Part shown: in pieces, positions 8,034-11,045 of the stretch
How the letters are laid out: every line of letters begins with the position of its first letter
Numbering within the stretch: the first letter of the stretch is position 1
DNA from: Lachnospiraceae bacterium
GTDB lineage: Bacteria; Bacillota; Clostridia; Lachnospirales; Lachnospiraceae
DNA length: 11,045 nucleotides
Assembly: GCA_017477005.1 (NCBI GenBank)
Contig: JAFUXY010000159.1
Coordinates: 1-11,045, forward strand
Direction: 5' to 3'
Position numbers and translations under genes: made by a program
Notes under the pieces: model-generated
The model's input: the letters and a program-made list of their open reading frames with translations, nothing else
Told to the model about the DNA's origin: nothing
Database searches by the model: none

Positions 8034-8067
8034 GGCGTGGCACTTCAACCGGTGCCGCGCCTTTTTT
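8034..8067 (+). terminator. Intrinsic terminator of the Phe attenuator
   Basis: GGCGTGGCAC (8034-8043) pairs with GTGCCGCGCC (8052-8061) over 10 bp with one G-U, closing an 8-nt loop, and is followed at once by six T (8062-8067). It lies 33 bp after the leader-peptide stop and about 145 bp before the downstream ligase gene. It would also stop read-through from iorB. Confidence 0.9.
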
Positions 8068-8108
8068 GTAGGGAAGAAATTTGAAAATTGCCTAATAAAC
8101 CATGCACA

Positions 8109-8154
8109 CGAATTCGAAAGGTTGATAAATCGGCATTTGCCAATTTCGAATTCG
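8109..8154. repeat. 11-bp perfect inverted repeat in the leader of the paaK-type gene
   Basis: CGAATTCGAAA (8109-8119) and TTTCGAATTCG (8144-8154) are perfect reverse complements around a 24-nt spacer that itself contains GGC-ATTT-GCC. In read-through RNA it forms a stable stem-loop; as DNA it could be an operator. No T-tract follows, so it is not a terminator. Confidence 0.7.
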
Positions 8155-8161
8155 GCGCAAA

Positions 8162-8185
8162 AGGAAACGAATTAATTCGTTTCCT
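8162..8185. repeat. 24-bp perfect palindrome upstream of the paaK-type gene
   Basis: AGGAAACGAATT (8162-8173) is followed directly by its reverse complement (8174-8185), giving a gapless 24-bp palindrome that ends 15 bp before the AAGGAGG ribosome binding site. It shares ACGAATT with the inverted repeat just upstream. It may be an operator for a dimeric repressor, or an RNA hairpin affecting stability or translation. No good promoter is visible between the attenuator terminator and the gene, so it probably acts within the read-through transcript. Confidence 0.7.
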
Positions 8186-8210
8186 ATACATATGATGAAA
8201 GGAGGAACAG

Positions 8211-9515
8211 ATGGCAGAGCATTATTATCAACCGGAGATCGAGACGATGCCCCGGGAGCAGATGAAGGAACTGCAGGACGAGAAACTTCGGGTGCAGGTG
8301 CAGCACGTATGGGACAACGTGCCGTATTACCGAAAGAAAATGGAGGAAAAGGGCGTTTCCCCGGAGGACATTCATGGACAGGAGGATTTGAAAAAACTGC
8401 CGTTTTTATCCAAAGCAGATCTGCGAGAGGCCTATCCCTATGGCTTGATGGGAAAGCCCTTGAAGGACTGCGTGCGTATTCAATCTACTTCCGGGACCAC
8501 GGGAAAACGAGTGGTGGCGTTTTATACACAGCACGATCTCGATCTGTGGGAGGATTGCTGTGCGAGAGCCATTTGCGCGGCTGGCGGAACCGATGAGGAT
8601 GTTTGCCAGGTTTCGTATGGTTATGGGCTGTTTACGGGAGGACCGGGATTGAATGGCGGCAGCCACAAGGTAGGCAGCTTGACGATTCCGACAAGCTCCG
8701 GCAATACCGAGCGCCAGATTATGTTCATCCAGGATTTGTCGGCGACCATTCTTTGCTGTACGCCCAGCTATGCCGCCTACCTTGGCGAGACCATGGCGGA
8801 AATGGGGTTGAAGCCCGAGGATATTCCGCTCAAAGCAGGCATATTCGGCGCTGAAGCATGGAGCGAGGAAATGCGTCGGGATATCGAGAATACCTTAGGG
8901 ATAAAGGCCTATGATATTTATGGTCTGACAGAGTTGTCCGGGCCGGGCGTGGCTTTTGAGTGCTCCGAACAGAACGGCATGCACATCAATGAGGATCATT
9001 TCATTGCAGAGATCATCGATCCGGAAACGGAGGAAGTTCTGCCGGAGGGCAGCGAGGGAGAGCTTGTCTTTACTGCTATTGATAAGGAAGCCTTCCCGAT
9101 GATGCGTTATCGTACGAGGGACATCTGTTCCCTTTCACGCAAGCCCTGCTCATGCGGCCGCACCCATGTGCGTATGGCCAAGCCGAAGGGACGTTCGGAC
9201 GACATGCTGATCATCCGTGGCGTCAACGTCTTCCCGTCGCAGATCGAGACCGTTCTTTTGAACAATGGTTATCCTGCCAATTACCAGATCATTGTGGATC
9301 GTGTCAGAAATACGGATACACTGGACGTGCAGGTGGAGATGACTCCGGAGATGTTCACGGACAATATCGGAGAAATTGAAGAGAGGCAGAAAACTCTCGT
9401 AGAGGGCTTGAAATCTATGCTGGGTCTGAAGGCGAAGGTATCTTTGGTGGCGCCGAAGACCATCGCTCGCAGCGAAGGAAAAGCTGTCCGCGTGATAGAT
9501 AAGCGAAAGATATGA
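8211..9515 (+). CDS. Phenylacetate-CoA ligase family protein (PaaK-type)
   Basis: The 434-residue length and motifs match PaaK-type AMP-forming aryl-CoA ligases, which turn phenylacetate, ATP and CoA into phenylacetyl-CoA. The phosphate-binding loop is STSGTTGKR (92-100). YGLTELSGPGVAFEC (237-251) is the PaaK form of the adenine motif. RTRD (301-304) gives the ribose-binding Asp D304. The hinge and C-terminal domain begin at GRSDDMLIIRGVNVFPSQIE (from 327), and the C-terminal catalytic lysine is likely K424 in SEGKAVRV. CSCGR (313-317) is also usual in the family. ATG 8211 has AAGGAGG 6 nt upstream. The gene lies beyond a Phe-responsive attenuator and 48 bp before the ACT gene, so the pair is probably cotranscribed. 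Phenylacetate or a related aryl acid is the likely substrate, by family and by the attenuator. Indoleacetate or hydroxyphenylacetate remain possible. Confidence 0.92.
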   Translation: MAEHYYQPEIETMPREQMKELQDEKLRVQVQHVWDNVPYYRKKMEEKGVSPEDIHGQEDLKKLPFLSKADLREAYPYGLMGKPLKDCVRIQSTSGTTGKRVVAFYTQHDLDLWEDCCARAICAAGGTDEDVCQVSYGYGLFTGGPGLNGGSHKVGSLTIPTSSGNTERQIMFIQDLSATILCCTPSYAAYLGETMAEMGLKPEDIPLKAGIFGAEAWSEEMRRDIENTLGIKAYDIYGLTELSGPGVAFECSEQNGMHINEDHFIAEIIDPETEEVLPEGSEGELVFTAIDKEAFPMMRYRTRDICSLSRKPCSCGRTHVRMAKPKGRSDDMLIIRGVNVFPSQIETVLLNNGYPANYQIIVDRVRNTDTLDVQVEMTPEMFTDNIGEIEERQKTLVEGLKSMLGLKAKVSLVAPKTIARSEGKAVRVIDKRKI

Positions 9516-9563
9516 GGTAGTGTAAATCGGCATTACTGTTTAATATGAAAGGAGGCTACTTTA

Positions 9564-9998
9564 ATGAGCGTCAAACAGATTTCTGTTTTTTTGGAAAATC
9601 GGCCTGGAACATTGTACAACCTGACAAAAACATTGGCGGACGGGGGCATAGACCTCCGCGCCATGAGCGTGGCGGAAACGAAGGATTTCGGCATTGCCCG
9701 GATGATCGTAGATGATTTGGACAAGGCGGCCACCGTGCTGAAGGAAGCCGAATTCGTGAACTCCCTGATGCCTGTAATCGCTGTGGCGGTGGACGATGTC
9801 AAGGGGGGGCTGGCGCGCGTGCTGGATGAATTTGCCAAAGCCGATGTGAATGTGGAATATATGTATTCCGCTTTGGCATCCAAGGCCACCGGCCAGGCGT
9901 ATATGATCATGCGGGTAACGGACACGGAGGCGGCTGAAAAAACGCTCTCCGATATGAACGTGAGGCTGGTTCGTCAGGAAGAATTGGCGGAAATGTGA
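9564..9998 (+). CDS. Tandem ACT-domain protein (amino-acid sensing partner of PaaK-type ligase)
   Basis: The 144 residues form two ACT domains, small ligand-binding modules that commonly bind amino acids. The first (about 1-70) has ENRPGTLYNLTKTLADGGI, with the canonical turn PG at 14-15. The second (about 71-140) has DDVKGGLARVLDEFAKADVNVEY, where GG replaces PG. No catalytic domain is attached. Such stand-alone ACT proteins are often encoded next to PaaK-type ligases and IorAB in anaerobic bacteria and archaea. A role as a Phe or aryl-acid sensor or regulatory subunit is inferred, not shown. The start has AAAGGAGG (9547-9554) 9 nt upstream. It follows the ligase gene by 48 bp with no promoter or terminator seen between. 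Confidence 0.88.
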   Translation: MSVKQISVFLENRPGTLYNLTKTLADGGIDLRAMSVAETKDFGIARMIVDDLDKAATVLKEAEFVNSLMPVIAVAVDDVKGGLARVLDEFAKADVNVEYMYSALASKATGQAYMIMRVTDTEAAEKTLSDMNVRLVRQEELAEM

Positions 9999-10009
9999 CT
10001 TTCAGACTG

Positions 10010-10022
10010 ACTGAATAGTTAC
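10010..10022. repeat. Second copy of the ACTGAATAGTTAC element
   Basis: ACTGAATAGTTAC occurs here, between the convergent ACT and amidohydrolase genes, and again at 11019-11031 inside the palindromic operator. Here the left palindrome arm is degenerate (CTGACT instead of GTAACT). It may be a decayed operator. A single 13-mer match in 11 kb can arise by chance. Confidence 0.4.
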
Positions 10023-10025
10023 CTT

Positions 10026-10883
10026 TCAGGAGAGGCCCAAAAGCCTCTCCGCATTTCTACCCAAAATTGCGTTTCTATCTTCTTCCGGGATGGGAAGGCT
10101 TCGGATAAAGGCAAGCTCTGTCTGCGGATCGGCCCAAGGGCTGTCCGTGCCAAAAAGGATGCGTTTTGCGCCGAAGGCTTTGTATAGCTTCATAAAGCCT
10201 TCCGTATCCAGCATCTCTTCCGGAAACTGAAGATTTTTCCCATCCGCATCCTGCCGGGGGTACAATTTTCCGCAGGAAAAGGCGGTATCCAAAAAGCAAG
10301 AGGTGTCGGCCAGATATTCCGGCACCTCTTCCCATTGCATCCATCCTCCCATATGCGCAAGAATGAACGGGAAGTCGCCAATGGTGTCAATGACTTGGCG
10401 GACCATTTGGGGCGTACAAAGAGGAAGTGCGGGATAGCCGACATCGAAGCCGGTGTGCGTAATGACGACAAGTCCCCGCTGCGCTGCTTCATCTATGATC
10501 CTCATATACCGGATATCGGAAAGCGCTACTCCCTGATAGACGGGATGCAGCTTCACACCGGAAAGCCCCAGCGCTGAAAAACGAGATAACTCGCTCTTGT
10601 AGTCTTCAAAATCTGGATGGATGCATCCAAAGGAGAAAAGACCCTGTCCATCAAATTCCTGATTCAGCTTGGACGAGGCGTCGTTGACCTTTGGCACCTG
10701 TTCCGGGGATGTCGCAACCGGAAGCACTACCGAAAGGTCGATGCATGCCGTATGCATATTCGAAAGCAGGCCCTCGGTCGTGCCATCCGAAAATGGCCTG
10801 GTATGGGATTTGTGGCTTAAGCTATCGATGGTACGATCGGCGATCTTCGCAGGAAACGTGTGCGTGTGAATATCAATAATCAT
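10026..10883 (-). CDS. Metal-dependent amidohydrolase (amidohydrolase_2 / TIM-barrel family)
   Basis: The 285-residue protein begins with the metal-binding HxH of the amidohydrolase superfamily (IDIHTHTF; H6, H8). Further candidate metal ligands follow in order: K111 in GVKLHP, H143 in VITHTGF, H177 in LAHMGG and D247 in FGTDSPW. This order is typical of the superfamily branch that includes ACMSD-like decarboxylases and TatD-like hydrolases. The substrate cannot be assigned. ATG 10881-10883 has AAAGGAGA about 11 nt upstream and its own promoter. It is convergent with the ACT gene, with only 27 bp between the stop codons, and divergent from a gene beyond the window. Whether it belongs with the aryl-acid genes is unknown. 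Confidence 0.85.
   Translation of the reverse strand: MIIDIHTHTFPAKIADRTIDSLSHKSHTRPFSDGTTEGLLSNMHTACIDLSVVLPVATSPEQVPKVNDASSKLNQEFDGQGLFSFGCIHPDFEDYKSELSRFSALGLSGVKLHPVYQGVALSDIRYMRIIDEAAQRGLVVITHTGFDVGYPALPLCTPQMVRQVIDTIGDFPFILAHMGGWMQWEEVPEYLADTSCFLDTAFSCGKLYPRQDADGKNLQFPEEMLDTEGFMKLYKAFGAKRILFGTDSPWADPQTELAFIRSLPIPEEDRNAILGRNAERLLGLS
10029..10050. terminator. Hairpin between the convergent ACT and amidohydrolase genes (weak terminator candidate)
   Basis: GGAGAGGC (10029-10036) pairs with GCCTCTCC (10043-10050) around a CCAAAA loop, 30 bp after the ACT stop. It encodes the last codons of the amidohydrolase on the other strand. No T-tract follows on either strand, so it may pause or protect 3' ends rather than terminate efficiently. 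Confidence 0.3.
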
Positions 10884-10915
10884 CGTCTTGGGTTCTCCTT
10901 TCTGCTCCCTATCTT

Positions 10916-10944
10916 ATTTTATTTCTCAGAAGAATGCAATACAA
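10916..10944 (-). promoter_or_regulatory. Probable promoter of the amidohydrolase gene
   Basis: On the minus strand TTGTAT (10939-10944) precedes TAAAAT (10916-10921) by 17 bp, about 33 bp before the start codon. The -10 matches well and the -35 poorly. Confidence 0.45.
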
Positions 10945-10975
10945 AACACGGCCTTTTTTGCGTACCTTCCTTTTG

Positions 10976-11002
10976 TTGACTTTTGCGGTGGGGGAGTATA
11001 AT
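10976..11002 (+). promoter_or_regulatory. Promoter of a gene beyond the right edge
   Basis: TTGACT (10976-10981) precedes a perfect TATAAT (10997-11002) with a short 15-bp spacer. The predicted start, near 11009, lies just before the palindrome at 11015-11032. No start codon is seen before the window ends. Confidence 0.6.
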
Positions 11003-11014
11003 ATTATATCCAAC

Positions 11015-11032
11015 TGTAACTGAATAGTTACA
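11015..11032. promoter_or_regulatory. Palindromic operator downstream of the rightmost promoter
   Basis: TGTAACT-GAAT-AGTTACA is a perfect 7-bp inverted repeat with a 4-bp centre, placed about 13 bp after the -10 box. That is where a dimeric repressor (TetR- or MarR-like) would block transcription. The regulator itself is not in the window. Confidence 0.55.
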
Positions 11033-11045
11033 TCTTAGGCTTGAC

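Larger units (their letters stand above)
7848..8067 (+). promoter_or_regulatory. Phenylalanine transcription attenuator (leader RNA with competing hairpins)
   Basis: The leader RNA can adopt two exclusive states. In the termination state, P1 pairs 7933-7947 with 7997-8012 (15 pairs, one bulged U). P2 pairs 7958-7969 with 7977-7988 (12 pairs including G-U, loop ACGCAGA). The terminator 8034-8043/8052-8061 forms independently. In the antitermination state, 7983-7999 pairs with 8034-8050: 15 of 17 positions, in register, two mismatches, four G-U pairs. This helix consumes the 3' arms of P1 and P2 and the whole 5' arm and most of the loop of the terminator. A ribosome stalled on the Phe codons (7930-7965) would mask the 5' arms of P1 and P2 and favour the antiterminator. 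One reaching the stop codon (7999-8001) would mask 7983-7999 and allow termination. Pairings are hand-checked; the folding energy is not calculated. Confidence 0.85.

Noticed and set aside
8034..8061. T-box riboswitch antiterminator for the sequence before the terminator
   Set aside because: The conserved T-box core (AGGGUGGNACCGCG) and a specifier stem are absent. The Phe-rich translated leader and collinear antiterminator explain the region better.
7848..8067. 6S RNA or other stand-alone structured ncRNA of about 220 nt
   Set aside because: The ends do not pair to close a long rod, and the structures coincide exactly with a Phe-rich ORF and a terminator, which fits an attenuator leader.

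Overview
The window looks like a chromosomal piece of an anaerobic Bacillota (Clostridia-like) genome of moderate GC content. The reasons are strong AAGGAGG-type ribosome binding sites, sigma-A-like promoters, a type III glutamine synthetase, a crotonase of the butyryl-CoA type, and an oxygen-sensitive indolepyruvate:ferredoxin oxidoreductase (IorAB). The genus cannot be told from the sequence alone.

Layout. Positions 1-433 (-) hold the N-terminal part of mutY, cut by the window edge. 586-1389 (-) is an enoyl-CoA hydratase/crotonase. A divergent promoter region separates it from glnN (1605-3719, +), a type III glutamine synthetase. An operon follows on the + strand with its own promoter: an AMP-forming acyl/aryl-CoA ligase (3809-5443), iorA (5458-7212) and iorB (7212-7784). 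A 426-bp non-coding stretch (7785-8210) comes next. Then a second, PaaK-type aryl-CoA ligase (8211-9515) and a tandem ACT-domain protein (9564-9998) form a pair. A convergent metal-dependent amidohydrolase (10026-10883, -) follows. The window ends in a divergent promoter and a palindromic operator for a gene lying beyond it.

The most notable element is in the 7785-8210 stretch. A promoter (7813-7841) is followed by a 29-codon leader ORF (7912-8001) with its own ribosome binding site. Residues 7-18 of its product read FAFNFSFYFFSF: seven Phe and one Tyr in twelve residues. The leader RNA can fold into nested hairpins over the Phe codons, a 17-nt antiterminator helix (7983-7999 with 8034-8050), and a strong intrinsic terminator (8034-8067). 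The antiterminator excludes both of the others. This is the layout of a classical ribosome-mediated phenylalanine attenuator, and it sits in front of the PaaK-type ligase and ACT-protein genes.

How the genes may work together (inference). IorAB interconverts arylpyruvates and aryl-acetyl-CoA with ferredoxin. AMP-forming ligases make aryl-acetyl-CoA from free aryl acids. Control by Phe starvation suggests a biosynthetic direction: phenylacetate to phenylacetyl-CoA to phenylpyruvate, then transamination to phenylalanine. That would be an aryl-acid salvage route to Phe, rather than, or as well as, fermentative degradation of aromatic amino acids. The ACT protein could be an amino-acid sensor for the ligase. 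No aminotransferase is present in the window.
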